Assembly (NCBI GenBank): GCA_021325355.1
Contig: JAJPHI010000014.1
Coordinates: 127,129-191,128 of the forward strand
Reading direction: 5' to 3'
From: Pseudomonadota bacterium
Lineage (GTDB): Bacteria > Desulfobacterota > Binatia > Binatales > Binataceae
DNA: 64,000 nt
The notes beneath the pieces were generated by a model. It ran no database searches, had not been told where the DNA came from, and worked only from the letters and a program-made list of their open reading frames with translations. Every line of letters begins with the position of its first letter. Position 1 is the stretch's first letter. The translations under genes were made by a program, and so were the position numbers. Below are positions 28,651 through 37,776 of this stretch, one piece after another.

Positions 28651-29532
28651 ATGAAGTTCATTCAATACGGTCCAGTGATGACGGCCGAACCCCCGGTGGT
28701 TTGTCGAGGAGCGGATTTATTCGTCTTCGCGCTACCGGCGGAGCTGCGACGTCTGCGCGATTTCTGCCATTCACTTTTCAACGAGCCCACCCACGGCGCG
28801 GTCAAATGCGATCCGCTGGGTCCGTGGATCGTGATGATCGTCGGCGCGATCGACCGTGTGAGCGGCGCCAACAAGGACAAGCCGGCGGTGCGCGAAAAGA
28901 ATGTGCTGGTGCATGTTCCGGTGTTTGTCAGGACCGCACAGGAGGACTTCCCGGCGGTATTCTCGCCTTACGTATGGGTCGATAATCCGAATTCACTGAC
29001 CAGCGGACGCGAGGTCTTCGGCTACGCCAAGACCATGGGGCGGATAACGATCGACCATCCGGCCGACCCGCTGTGTTTCGAGCTCGCGGTCTTCGGCGGC
29101 AATCTCAACACCGACATCTGGGACTGGCGCGAGAGCTTTTTGCGTATCGAACGCGGGAAGGCCGGCGCGGCGCCGCTGTTCAGTATCATTGATCTGGTGG
29201 AGGGCGGGAACGAAGTTGGCGATCTGCTGTCAAAATGGGCTGATACCGGCGTCAGGGAACTTTACTATAAGCAATTCCGCAGTATCGACGACGGCGACCC
29301 GAGCCGCCCGGGCAAAGCCTGCCTGACCGAGATTGCGGCGGCCGAATACGTGGTTTTCGGCGAGCCGAAGATCACTCCGCTCGGCCATCAGTACAAGATT
29401 CATCTCGACAACCTTGGCAGCCATCCGATCCGGACCGAGCTTGGCCTGAAAGCCGAGAGCGTATCGTGGGCGTATCGCTTGAAGACGAATTTTCGGCTCG
29501 AGCATGGCTGCGTTCTGTGGACAAGCCGTTAG
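28651..29532 (+). CDS. Acetoacetate decarboxylase family protein
   Basis: Protein of 293 residues with the acetoacetate decarboxylase fold. GREVFGYAKTMGRI holds Lys127 at the place of the Schiff-base lysine of the clostridial enzyme, but the next residue is Thr128 where that enzyme has a second lysine. Family members with changed pockets catalyse aldol-dehydration or hydrolysis rather than decarboxylation, so the function is open. YVWVDNPNSLTSGRE upstream and FGGNLNTDIWDW downstream belong to the conserved core. It is divergent from the epimerase gene with 80 bases between them and may share a promoter region with it. Confidence 0.8.
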   Translation: MKFIQYGPVMTAEPPVVCRGADLFVFALPAELRRLRDFCHSLFNEPTHGAVKCDPLGPWIVMIVGAIDRVSGANKDKPAVREKNVLVHVPVFVRTAQEDFPAVFSPYVWVDNPNSLTSGREVFGYAKTMGRITIDHPADPLCFELAVFGGNLNTDIWDWRESFLRIERGKAGAAPLFSIIDLVEGGNEVGDLLSKWADTGVRELYYKQFRSIDDGDPSRPGKACLTEIAAAEYVVFGEPKITPLGHQYKIHLDNLGSHPIRTELGLKAESVSWAYRLKTNFRLEHGCVLWTSR

Positions 29533-29574
29533 CGCGCGTGACGAATTCAATCCGGCGGACTAAGATTCGCTGCG

Positions 29575-32500
29575 ATGATCGATGACACGGGCGTTGGCTG
29601 CCGCAGTTGCGGTGCTATTAATCTGTTAGGCGTCGAGCGCTGTGCCGGATGCGGCAAGGCGCTGACGGCCGATTGCCCGCGATGCCATAATGCGACCGCG
29701 CCCGATGCGCGGTTTTGCAGTCAGTGCGGAGTTCCTCTTCATGACCATGCCGATGAGAGTGACGGTGAACGTCGGCAGCTCACCGTCTTGTTCTGCGATA
29801 TGGTCGGCTCGACCGAGATGGCCGCGCGGCTCGAGGACGAGGACTATCGAGAGATCGTGCGCCTCTACCATGGCGTGGTCGTCGATGCCGTCAATGATTA
29901 CAAAGGATACGTCGCGCAATATCTCGGCGACGGCATTGTCGCTTACTTCGGCTGGCCGAAAGCCTCGGGCGATGATGCTGAGCGCGCGGTCCGCGCCGCA
30001 CTCGAGATTCTCGCGGGACTCGAACGAGTCAATCGCAACCTGCGCGAGGATCGGCGGCTCGCCGCGCGCGTCGGGATTCATACCGGAAGAGCCATTCTGA
30101 GCGAGATCGGCGCGGGCGCCCGCCGCGAGACGACGGCGCTTGGCGAAACGCCGAACGTGGCGGCGCGCGCGCAGGCCCTGGCCGCGGTCGGCTCGGTGGT
30201 GATCACGGAAGCCACCAACAACCTTATCGGCGGCCGGTTCGTCGTCGAACCTCTCGGTCCGTTCGCGATCAAGGGGCTTACGCGGCCGATGCCGCTTTAT
30301 CGCGTGTTGCAACTGACGGGCGTACGGAACCGGCTGCACCTGCAGGACCGCGTCAGTCCATTTATCGGCCGTCATGCCGAGCTGACCACGCTGATCGAAC
30401 GCTGGGACCAGGCTTCACGCGGCGCCGGACAGGTGATCGTCGTGCGGGGCGAGCCGGGGATTGGCAAATCGCGCCTGGTGCGGCAATTCGCCGAAGGCCT
30501 CAGGGCGACGCCGCATACCTGGATCGAGGGTTATTGTTCGCCGTTTTCGAGCAGTACGCCGTTTGCGCCGATAATCGACGGGCTCACGCGCGCCTTCCTG
30601 CAGGCCGACGAGAAAGCGTCGATAGGGCTGGGACGTATCCAGCGGGCGCTGGCCGCCGCTGCCCCGGAACTCGAAGGGGCGCTGCCGGTCATCGCCGAGA
30701 TGCTCAACGTTCCACCCAGTGCCGGCTACACGCCGCTGCTGTCGTCACCCGAGCAAAAACGCGCGCGCTTTATGGACGCGATTGTTGACTGGATCCTGGC
30801 GCTGGCCCGGCTCCAGCCCTTCGTCGCGGTACTCGAAGATACGCAATGGGCGGATCCTTCGACGCTCGAACTGGGGGAGCGTCTGGTCCGACTAAGTCAA
30901 AACTCTGCGCTGATGCTGATCTATACCGCGCGCCCGGAGTTCAACGATGCCGGGATAGTCGCGGATCGCGCGCTGCGTCTCGACCTGGGAAGGCTCAGCC
31001 CCGAGGAAACCGTGGCGTTGGCCCGGGCCTCTGCAACCAATGGAGGGGAGGAGACGGTCGGCCTATTCGCCGAACGCAGCGGCGGTATTCCGCTGTTTGT
31101 CGAAGAGCTGGCGCGGATGATGGCCGCCCGGGGTGGCGAGCCGTCACGTTCGGGCGAGATTCCCGCGACCCTGGCCGACCTGCTGATGGCGCGCCTCGAC
31201 GGCAGTGGTAGCGCCAAGGAGATCGCGCAGATAGCTTCGATCTTCGGCCGGGAATTCACCTATCCGCTGCTGCGAGCGGTCAGTGCGCAACCCGACGATC
31301 AGCTAACCAGCCGACTGCAGCAACTGCTCGACGCCGATTTGATTCAGGCCCGCGGCGATTTCCCGCAGACGCGCTACCTGTTCAAACACGCTCTGATTCG
31401 CGACGTCGCCTACGAGTCGCTGCTGCGCGTCCGTCGACGCGCTCTGCATAACGCGGCCGCGCAGGCGCTCACCGACAAGTCGGATCCGGCAACGCTTGCC
31501 TACCATCATGCGGGTGCCGGTAATCTCGAGGCGGCAAGCCGCGCATGGCAGGCTGCCGGCGACGCCGCGGCGCGGCGCGGGTCGTTGACGGAAGCGTCGA
31601 CCTTGTATGCGAGGGCCATCGCCGCCATCAGCGACGCTCCGCGGTCCGATGCTTCGGACCAGCTCGAAATGTCGCTTCAGATGTCGCAGGCGTCCATGCT
31701 CTCGGCGCTCAAGGGCCTGGCCTCGCCCGAGGCGGAGAAAGCCTACAATCGCGTGCGTGAGCTCGGCAGCCGTGTGCGACCGAATCGCTCGATGGCTTTG
31801 CTCGGTTTATGGCAGATGCACGCGACGCGCGGCGAAGGTCGCGCGGCGCAGACCGTGGCTGAGCAACGCCTGAAGATCGCCGAGCATGAAGGCAATGCCA
31901 CCGCGCTCTGCTGGTCCCATCTCGCCCTCGGTATGACCCTGTTCCATCGCGGTGGCCTGCGGCAGAGCCTCGATCATCTGCGCAAGGCCGTCGACTACTA
32001 TGGGGGTCACGACCGCGCTGCGGCGTTCGACGCTGGTCCGTTGGCGATGGCGTATCTCGCCGTGGCGTTTGTACTGATCGGCGAAACCGCCCAGGCGCGG
32101 GAGCAGTCAGCGGCTTCGCTGCGCGCGGCGCGGGAGCTCGAATCACCCTCGACAATCGCCTACTGCATGTTGAACAAGGCGGCAATGCATTGGTTCCTGC
32201 AGGAGCAGGGCGAGGTTCGGCAGACGGCACAGGAAGGCATGGAGTTTGCCCGCGCCCATGGGCTCGAACAACTGGCCTGCGGCCTCGAGGTTTACGCCGG
32301 ATGGGCGACGACGGCGAACGAAGAATCCGCCGATGCGCCTGAGCGCGTACGCCGCGCCATCGCCGGCTGGCTCGCCAACGGCCAGCGCCTGCCTCACGCC
32401 TGGTACCTCTCGATCCTCGCTTCGGTACAGGCGCGCGTGGGTGAAATCCCCGCCGCGCTGGCGACGCTCGACGAGGCGGCGGCGGCGGTCGGCGAGATGC

Positions 32501-32670
32501 TGCTAGAGGAGACGATTGTGCTCTGTACGCGTGCGGAAACGCTTCGACTGGCAGGAGATCTTCACCGCGCGGAATGCGCGTGGCTCGAAACGATCGCTTC
32601 GGCGAAGCGCAACGATGCGCATCTTTACGTTGAACGCGCCAGAATGGCACTCGCTGAGAAGGCGGCTTGA
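29575..32670 (+). CDS. Class III adenylate/guanylate cyclase fused to AAA ATPase and TPR domains
   Basis: Regulatory protein of 1031 residues. It begins with paired zinc ribbons (CRSCGAINLL, CAGCG, CPRCH, CSQCG; residues 9-52), then a class III cyclase domain (about 66-245) with metal Asp75 in LFCDMVGST and Asp119 in YLGDGIVAYFG. A STAND-type ATPase follows with Walker A GEPGIGKS at 292-299 and the sequence LQPFVAVLEDTQWADPS as Walker B. The C-terminal third is TPR-like helical repeats. Such proteins are thought to make a cyclic nucleotide in response to a bound partner. Target specificity (cAMP or cGMP) is not clear. The next gene overlaps its stop. Confidence 0.88.
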   Translation: MIDDTGVGCRSCGAINLLGVERCAGCGKALTADCPRCHNATAPDARFCSQCGVPLHDHADESDGERRQLTVLFCDMVGSTEMAARLEDEDYREIVRLYHGVVVDAVNDYKGYVAQYLGDGIVAYFGWPKASGDDAERAVRAALEILAGLERVNRNLREDRRLAARVGIHTGRAILSEIGAGARRETTALGETPNVAARAQALAAVGSVVITEATNNLIGGRFVVEPLGPFAIKGLTRPMPLYRVLQLTGVRNRLHLQDRVSPFIGRHAELTTLIERWDQASRGAGQVIVVRGEPGIGKSRLVRQFAEGLRATPHTWIEGYCSPFSSSTPFAPIIDGLTRAFLQADEKASIGLGRIQRALAAAAPELEGALPVIAEMLNVPPSAGYTPLLSSPEQKRARFMDAIVDWILALARLQPFVAVLEDTQWADPSTLELGERLVRLSQNSALMLIYTARPEFNDAGIVADRALRLDLGRLSPEETVALARASATNGGEETVGLFAERSGGIPLFVEELARMMAARGGEPSRSGEIPATLADLLMARLDGSGSAKEIAQIASIFGREFTYPLLRAVSAQPDDQLTSRLQQLLDADLIQARGDFPQTRYLFKHALIRDVAYESLLRVRRRALHNAAAQALTDKSDPATLAYHHAGAGNLEAASRAWQAAGDAAARRGSLTEASTLYARAIAAISDAPRSDASDQLEMSLQMSQASMLSALKGLASPEAEKAYNRVRELGSRVRPNRSMALLGLWQMHATRGEGRAAQTVAEQRLKIAEHEGNATALCWSHLALGMTLFHRGGLRQSLDHLRKAVDYYGGHDRAAAFDAGPLAMAYLAVAFVLIGETAQAREQSAASLRAARELESPSTIAYCMLNKAAMHWFLQEQGEVRQTAQEGMEFARAHGLEQLACGLEVYAGWATTANEESADAPERVRRAIAGWLANGQRLPHAWYLSILASVQARVGEIPAALATLDEAAAAVGEMLLEETIVLCTRAETLRLAGDLHRAECAWLETIASAKRNDAHLYVERARMALAEKAA

Positions 32671-32705
32671 TGAGCCCGGGCGTCGCGCCGCAAAAGGGAG
32701 GAAAA

Positions 32706-33041
32706 ATGGTCGGCAGCAAATCTCCGCAGGAAGCCTTGATGCGCCTCACGCAGGCCTATGTGCACGTGCTGAAAGGATCCGCGCGCGCGGCCGTCGAAGG
32801 CTTTCAAAACTATTCCGGCGCGCTTACCCACGAAAACCTTTTTGAGCGCAGCATCGTCGAGAACGGCTTCATGAAGGGCCTGGTTGCGGGATGGGCCACG
32901 GCGCTCTACGAGAGCGCGATGCTGGCCGAGCAGGCCTTCGGCATCTGGCGCGGCGATGAGCCTTTACCTGCGCGCGGCGGCCGTCCGCAGAACGATCGCA
33001 ACCGGCGATCGCGGCCAAAACGGCGACCTCGCGCCACCTGA
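32706..33041 (+). CDS. Small hypothetical protein, phasin-like helices
   Basis: Protein of 111 residues. ATG at 32706 has AAGGGAGG four bases upstream; an earlier in-frame start overlaps the cyclase stop. Residues 5-75 are helical and rich in Ala (QAYVHVLKGSARAAVEGF, GFMKGLVAGWATALYESAM); the tail is Arg-rich and probably disordered. No motif gives a function. A weak likeness in composition to phasins is noted only because a true phasin-like gene lies near the right end of the window. It ends about 100 bases before the sulfatase. Confidence 0.55.
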   Translation: MVGSKSPQEALMRLTQAYVHVLKGSARAAVEGFQNYSGALTHENLFERSIVENGFMKGLVAGWATALYESAMLAEQAFGIWRGDEPLPARGGRPQNDRNRRSRPKRRPRAT

Positions 33042-33080
33042 TCGTCTTTTGTCAATCCCTCCTTTCGTCCGATGGCGCCG

Positions 33081-33109
33081 ACCCGGCAAAGAGTGGTTGT
33101 GTGCCGGGT
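33081..33109. other. Stem-loop ahead of the sulfatase gene
   Basis: ACCCGGCA at 33081-33088 pairs perfectly with TGCCGGGT at 33102-33109 across a 13-base loop. No T run follows. It could end transcription of the upstream gene weakly or shape the sulfatase leader, whose start is 34 bases further on. Confidence 0.4.
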
Positions 33110-33143
33110 TAAGTCAGGCCGTTGAGCGGCGGAGGAGCGTCAA

Positions 33144-34637
33144 ATGGCGTCAGCGGGGAAGCCGAATATCCTCGTATTGTGGGGTGACGATATTGGCTGG
33201 TGGAATATCAGCTACAACAATCGCGGCCAGATGGGTTATTGGACGCCTAATATCGACCGCATCGGGCATGAAGGAGCAACCTTTACTGACTATTATGGTC
33301 AGCAAAGTTGCACGGCCGGCCGCGCCGCGTTCATCACCGGTCAGAACCCGATTCGCACCGGTCTGACCAAGGTCGGCATGCCGGGAGCGGACCTGGGTCT
33401 TCGCCCGGAGGATCCGACCATCGCCGAACTGCTGCAGCCCCTCGGCTACGCTACAGGGCAGTTCGGCAAGAACCATCTCGGCGACAAGGACGAATTCCTG
33501 CCGACCATGCACGGCTTCGATGAGTTCTTCGGCAATCTCTACCATCTGAACGCCGAAGAAGAGCCCGAGGATCCTGACTATCCGAAGGATCCGAATTTCA
33601 AAAAACGTTTCGGACCGAGAGGCGTATTGCATTGCCGGGCGGATGGCAAGGGAGGCCAGACGGTTCAGGATACCGGTCCGCTCACGCGAAAGCGCATGGA
33701 AACCATCGATGACGAGGTTACCGCGAAGGCTCTTGATTTCCTCGACCGCGCTCATCAAAACGACCGCCCGTTCTTCCTGTGGTACAACACCACCGGAATG
33801 CACTTCAGGACCCACTGCGCCGAGCGCCACAAGGGCAAGAGCGGGCAGGGTGACTACAACGATGTAATGGTAGCTCACGATGAGCATATCGGCGTGATGC
33901 TGAAAAAGCTTGACCAACTGGGTATCGCTGAAAACACTATCGTTATCTATTCGACGGACAACGGACCGCATTACAATAGCTGGCCCGACGCCGGTATCAC
34001 GCCGTACCGTGCCGAGAAAAACACCAACTGGGAAGGCGGCTGGCGTGTTCCAGTTTTCGTGCGTTGGCCCGGGGTTATCAAGCCTGCCACTGTATATAAC
34101 GATCTCGCTTCGCATCAGGACTGGCTACCGACTCTGCTGGCTGCGGCGGGCGAGCCGCAAATCTGCGAACGGCTGCTGAATGGCTATTCTGCGGGCCACA
34201 AACATTTCAAAGTACATATCGATGGGTTTGATTTGACCCCTTACCTCAGGGGCGAAGTCAGGCAGAGTCCCCGGCAGTTCTTTTTCTATATCAGCGACGA
34301 CGGGGACATCCTGGGCATCCGCATGGGCGACTGGAAGGTTGTCCTGATGGAGCAACGGGCAAAACAGTTGATGTGCTGGTTCGAGCCATTCGTGAAGCTG
34401 CGCGCGCCCAAGATGTTCAACCTAAGACGCGATCCTTTCGAGCGCGCCGACGAAAACTCGAATACCTACTGGGACTGGGTGTTGGCGCACGTGTACATGA
34501 TGTACCAGATGCAGGAGATAGTGGCCGAACAGATCAAGGGATTTGCCGCTTTTCCCCCGCGACAGAGACCGTCGTCGTTTAATCTTGACGCGGTGCTGCG
34601 TCAGCTCACGGAGGTTGGCGGCAGCGGCTACCATTGA
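33144..34637 (+). CDS. Arylsulfatase-family sulfatase
   Basis: Sulfatase of 497 residues. NILVLWGDDIGWWN at the start carries the first metal Asp pair; C56-T-A-G-R60 is the formylglycine site, in a Cys-type, alanine-variant form of CxPxR. Further marks are GKNHLGD near residue 110 and TDNGPHYNSWPD near 271 for metal and sulfate binding. No signal peptide is seen, so it is probably cytoplasmic, unusual for sulfatases but known. The Cys must be matured by a formylglycine-generating enzyme, which is absent from the window. A GGAGGAG ribosome site precedes ATG 33144. Base composition looks slightly AT-richer than its neighbours. The DUF202 gene overlaps its stop. Confidence 0.9.
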   Translation: MASAGKPNILVLWGDDIGWWNISYNNRGQMGYWTPNIDRIGHEGATFTDYYGQQSCTAGRAAFITGQNPIRTGLTKVGMPGADLGLRPEDPTIAELLQPLGYATGQFGKNHLGDKDEFLPTMHGFDEFFGNLYHLNAEEEPEDPDYPKDPNFKKRFGPRGVLHCRADGKGGQTVQDTGPLTRKRMETIDDEVTAKALDFLDRAHQNDRPFFLWYNTTGMHFRTHCAERHKGKSGQGDYNDVMVAHDEHIGVMLKKLDQLGIAENTIVIYSTDNGPHYNSWPDAGITPYRAEKNTNWEGGWRVPVFVRWPGVIKPATVYNDLASHQDWLPTLLAAAGEPQICERLLNGYSAGHKHFKVHIDGFDLTPYLRGEVRQSPRQFFFYISDDGDILGIRMGDWKVVLMEQRAKQLMCWFEPFVKLRAPKMFNLRRDPFERADENSNTYWDWVLAHVYMMYQMQEIVAEQIKGFAAFPPRQRPSSFNLDAVLRQLTEVGGSGYH

Positions 34638-35074
34638 GCGAGCAAGGTCCCTCTTCGATCTCGGAAACATTCAGGCTTGCCCCAGGGCCTCTGCAGATGC
34701 CGACAGTAGCGTTGGATCAGGCGACCGCGCTGGCGCTGGATCGGACCCGCGCGGCGTTCGAGCGCACCATGATGGCGTGGATACGAACGGGCACGTCGCT
34801 CATCACCTTCGGGTTTACGATTTATAAATTTTTTCAGCTCGAGACTCCGGAAAGATTGCGCGACAGGTACGCGATAGGACCGCGTCAGTTCGCCGTCGCC
34901 CTGGTGAGCATCGGGCTGATCGCAATCGTACTGGCGACGATCGAGTACCGGACCAATATCAGGGAGATTCGCCGGCAGGGCGGTCCCGCGCGACTGTCAC
35001 TGGCGGTGTTTGTAGGGATGCTGACCTCGCTGCTCGGAATTCTGGCGATTATCTTGATCATCTTTCGCGAATGA
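34634..35074 (+). CDS. DUF202 (YidH-like) membrane protein
   Basis: Protein of 146 residues with three hydrophobic segments and the DUF202 signature ALALDRTRAAFERTMMAWIR followed by TGTSLITFGFTIYKFFQ. Segments are at about 57-73, 88-105 and 122-143. The TTG start at 34634 overlaps the sulfatase stop by four bases; an ATG at 34698 gives a shorter form that still contains the domain. DUF202 proteins are inner-membrane proteins of unknown function. Coupling with the sulfatase gene suggests related use, but sequence does not say how. Confidence 0.82.
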   Translation: MSEQGPSSISETFRLAPGPLQMPTVALDQATALALDRTRAAFERTMMAWIRTGTSLITFGFTIYKFFQLETPERLRDRYAIGPRQFAVALVSIGLIAIVLATIEYRTNIREIRRQGGPARLSLAVFVGMLTSLLGILAIILIIFRE

Positions 35075-35136
35075 GGTGCGACGCGTCATTGTCGGCAGCG
35101 GTCCGGGGTTGATCCGCGCGAACGAGGAGCCGGTGG

Positions 35137-36438
35137 TCAGGCCCGGGATCGCGCGGGCTTCTTCAGGAAGAAGAGCAGGATCAGCGCAAGCGCATTGAGC
35201 GCCGCGCTCAGACAGAAGGCCGCGCCATAGCTGCCGGTTGCGGTATAGACGTATCCGGCGATCAGCGGACCGAAGGCAGCCGGCGAACCGGCCAGCGCAA
35301 AAATGAAGCCGACGATCTCGCCGACCGCGAGACGGCCGAAGAAATCGCCGATAAGCGCCGGGAACAGCGCGCTGATACCGCCGTAGGAAAAGCCGAACAG
35401 CGCCGCGCATGCATAGAGCAGACCGAGGCCATCGGTGACCATCAGGCCGCCGAAGGCCAGGGCTTGACAAGCCAGGCAGAGGCCGAGCGTAGCGACGCGA
35501 CCAAAACGATCGGAAATGGCGCCGATCAGCAGGCGACCGGCGAAGCCCGCGAAGCCGATGACGCTGATGGTCATGGCAGCGCGGAAGTGCGAAATGCCCA
35601 AATCCTCGGCGAACGGCACGATGTGGACCATCGGCAGGAACACGACGATCCACGTCAGCGTGAAAATCACATCGATCAGCCAGAAGGCTCCGGTGCGACG
35701 TGCCTGCTCCAGGGTCCAGTGATCGTCGGCGACCGGGACGGGCACGTTTTCCAGCGCGTCGTCGTCTTCGCCGGACTCACCGTCCGGCACGAGCCCGAGC
35801 CGCTCGGGATCGCGCACGATCAGCGCTGCGCATGCCGCGAGAATCACGGTGCCGAATGCGCCGAGAATAACGTATGCGCCGCGCCAGCCCCATCGGGCAA
35901 TAAGAGCAGTTACGAGCGGCGGGAAAATGAACATCCCGAAACTGGTGCCGCTCGAAGTGATACTCAGTGCGAGACCGCGTTTGCGCGTAAACCATCGCAC
36001 GACCGTGGCATTGCATGGAACGTAGGCGGCGCTCATCCCGGTCGCTGCCACCACGCCGAGCGCGAGATAGAGCTGGCCGAGGCTGTGCGCCGCGCCGATC
36101 AGCATCACACCGCCCCCGAGCAGCAGAGCGCCGACCGTTACAACGATCCGCGGCCCCAACCGATCGGTGAGGCGGCCGGAGACCATTCCGAGCGCGCTAT
36201 ATATGAATACATACACGGAATAGGGCAGGGAGAGTTGACTGCGGCTCCATCCGGTGGTTGTTGCGATCGCCGGCAGCACGACGCCGTAACTGAACTGGAT
36301 ACCGTAGGCGATGCTCAGAACGCTGAAAGTCGCGGCAACGATCACCCAGCCATAGAAGAGGCCTGAATGGTCGGGTGACGGCGGCGCAAGCGGCATCCGC
36401 GCATCGGGGCGGGTTTCACTCACGATCCGGGTTCCCAT
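35137..36438 (-). CDS. MFS transporter, monocarboxylate/oxalate-formate antiporter type
   Basis: Inner-membrane transporter of 433 residues with 12 predicted helices. FYGWVIVAATFSVLSIAYG in the first helix and RWFTRKRGLALSITSSGTSFG between helices 4 and 5 are typical of the MCT/oxalate-formate antiporter branch of the major facilitator superfamily. GRLTDRLGPRIV is the MFS loop 2-3 motif. Substrates in this branch are small carboxylates; a link with formate metabolism in this window is possible. The frame is open to 36510; ATG at 36438 is chosen because the residues before it do not look like protein. It is divergent from the luciferase-like gene. Confidence 0.85.
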   Translation of the reverse strand: MGTRIVSETRPDARMPLAPPSPDHSGLFYGWVIVAATFSVLSIAYGIQFSYGVVLPAIATTTGWSRSQLSLPYSVYVFIYSALGMVSGRLTDRLGPRIVVTVGALLLGGGVMLIGAAHSLGQLYLALGVVAATGMSAAYVPCNATVVRWFTRKRGLALSITSSGTSFGMFIFPPLVTALIARWGWRGAYVILGAFGTVILAACAALIVRDPERLGLVPDGESGEDDDALENVPVPVADDHWTLEQARRTGAFWLIDVIFTLTWIVVFLPMVHIVPFAEDLGISHFRAAMTISVIGFAGFAGRLLIGAISDRFGRVATLGLCLACQALAFGGLMVTDGLGLLYACAALFGFSYGGISALFPALIGDFFGRLAVGEIVGFIFALAGSPAAFGPLIAGYVYTATGSYGAAFCLSAALNALALILLFFLKKPARSRA

Positions 36439-36546
36439 CGAGGACTGTTCTGGCAGAAGAATCTGCCAATTGCACGCCGCCATTTGCGGCCTTCGCTTCA
36501 GTCGGAGCATACTGACGGCGATTCAGTCGCACCGGGAGGAGCGTCG

Positions 36547-37590
36547 ATGAAACTTGGCCTGACGATCGGCTATTCGGGAGCGGACATGCGGGTGCCGATC
36601 GAACGTATCCTGCGCGCGGAGAAACTCGGGTTCGATTCGGTCTGGACCGCCGAAAGTTACGGCTCCGATGCGATCACGCCGCTCGCCTATATTGCGGCAT
36701 TGACCAAACGCATACGTCTAGGCACGGGCGTGATCCAACTGGCCGCGCGCACGGCGGCGAACGCCGCGATGTGCGCCGGCACGCTCGACGCGCTCGCCGG
36801 CGGCAATCGTGTGATTATCGGGATCGGCGTGTCGGGTCCGCAGATCGTCGAGGGATGGTACGGCGAGCCGTGGGGCCGCCCTTACTATCGACTGCGCGAC
36901 TACGTGACGATCATGCGCAAGATTTTCAAGCGTGAGGGTCCGGTGACTCATGCAGGCAAGGAAATCTCGCTGCCCTACAACGGACCGGGGGCGAGCGGCC
37001 TCGCGAAGCCACTGCGTTCGATCCTGCACATGAATCCCAGTATTCCGATCATGCTCGGAGTCGAGAACGAGGCGACGGTGAAACTCTGCGCCGAGCTTTG
37101 CGACGGCCTCCTGCCGCTGGGCTTTGTGCCGGGTTCGATGGCACATTATCGGCCGTGGCTCGAAGAAGGTTTTCGACGTGCGGGCGGCGGTAAGTCGTTC
37201 GAAAACTTCGATATCTTTCCGATCCTACCCATCGTGATCGAAAACGACGTCAAGGCGGCGTTCGCGCGGATGAAGCCGAATATCGCGCTCTATGCGGGTG
37301 GGATGGGCGCGCGCAGCAAGAATTTCCATAACGAACTGATGAAGCGTCAGGGCTTTCCCGAAGCCGCGGCACGCGTGCAGGAGCTCTTCCTTGCCGGACG
37401 CAAGGAGGAGGCCGCTCAAGCGGTGCCGGATGAGCTTTGCGATTTGCGTGCGCTCGTCGGACCGCCGGATCGGATCAAGGCGCGTTGGCGCGCCTGGGCG
37501 GATTCCGGTGCGACCGGGTTCCTGGTCCAGGCCACGCAGGACGCGGCGCTGGAACTGATCGCGAAGGTTGCGGATCTGCCTCCCGGCTGA
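36547..37590 (+). CDS. Luciferase-like (LLM) F420-dependent oxidoreductase
   Basis: TIM-barrel flavin/F420 enzyme of 347 residues. ATG at 36547 has GGGAGGA nine bases upstream. MKLGLTIGYSG, ERILRAEKLGFDSVWTAESYG and the FG-region KRIRLGTGVIQLAARTAANAAM are the family signature, with GIGVSGPQIVEGWYG giving the phosphate-binding loop. This is closest in pattern to F420-dependent LLM proteins. Such enzymes reduce or oxidise alcohols, methylene-H4MPT or many other substrates, so the substrate is open. No F420 biosynthesis gene is in the window. The TetR regulator follows downstream with a 186-base gap that holds an operator-like palindrome. Confidence 0.88.
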   Translation: MKLGLTIGYSGADMRVPIERILRAEKLGFDSVWTAESYGSDAITPLAYIAALTKRIRLGTGVIQLAARTAANAAMCAGTLDALAGGNRVIIGIGVSGPQIVEGWYGEPWGRPYYRLRDYVTIMRKIFKREGPVTHAGKEISLPYNGPGASGLAKPLRSILHMNPSIPIMLGVENEATVKLCAELCDGLLPLGFVPGSMAHYRPWLEEGFRRAGGGKSFENFDIFPILPIVIENDVKAAFARMKPNIALYAGGMGARSKNFHNELMKRQGFPEAAARVQELFLAGRKEEAAQAVPDELCDLRALVGPPDRIKARWRAWADSGATGFLVQATQDAALELIAKVADLPPG

Positions 37591-37730
37591 CGCGTTGGCG
37601 CTGCGGCCGGCTGAAGAAGCTTCAGGGCGCAGCGTCTTTTTCGGCGCAGAGAGGATGTGCAGGGACTCTCGCGGCATGCGGCGTGGTCGAGGCGCGGCGC
37701 CCGACGCCATAGCGTGGGGCGCACTTTTAT

Positions 37731-37744
37731 AGTAAGCGTTTACT
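37731..37744. promoter_or_regulatory. TetR-type operator palindrome
   Basis: AGTAAGCGTTTACT lies 32 bases upstream of the TetR gene start. The arms AGTAA and TTACT are exact inverted copies around a GCGT centre, a form common for TetR-family operators. It most likely serves autoregulation and control of the monooxygenase gene; binding is inferred. Confidence 0.55.
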
Positions 37745-37776
37745 TTCCGGCTCGAAGACCAGTCGAGACTTCATCT

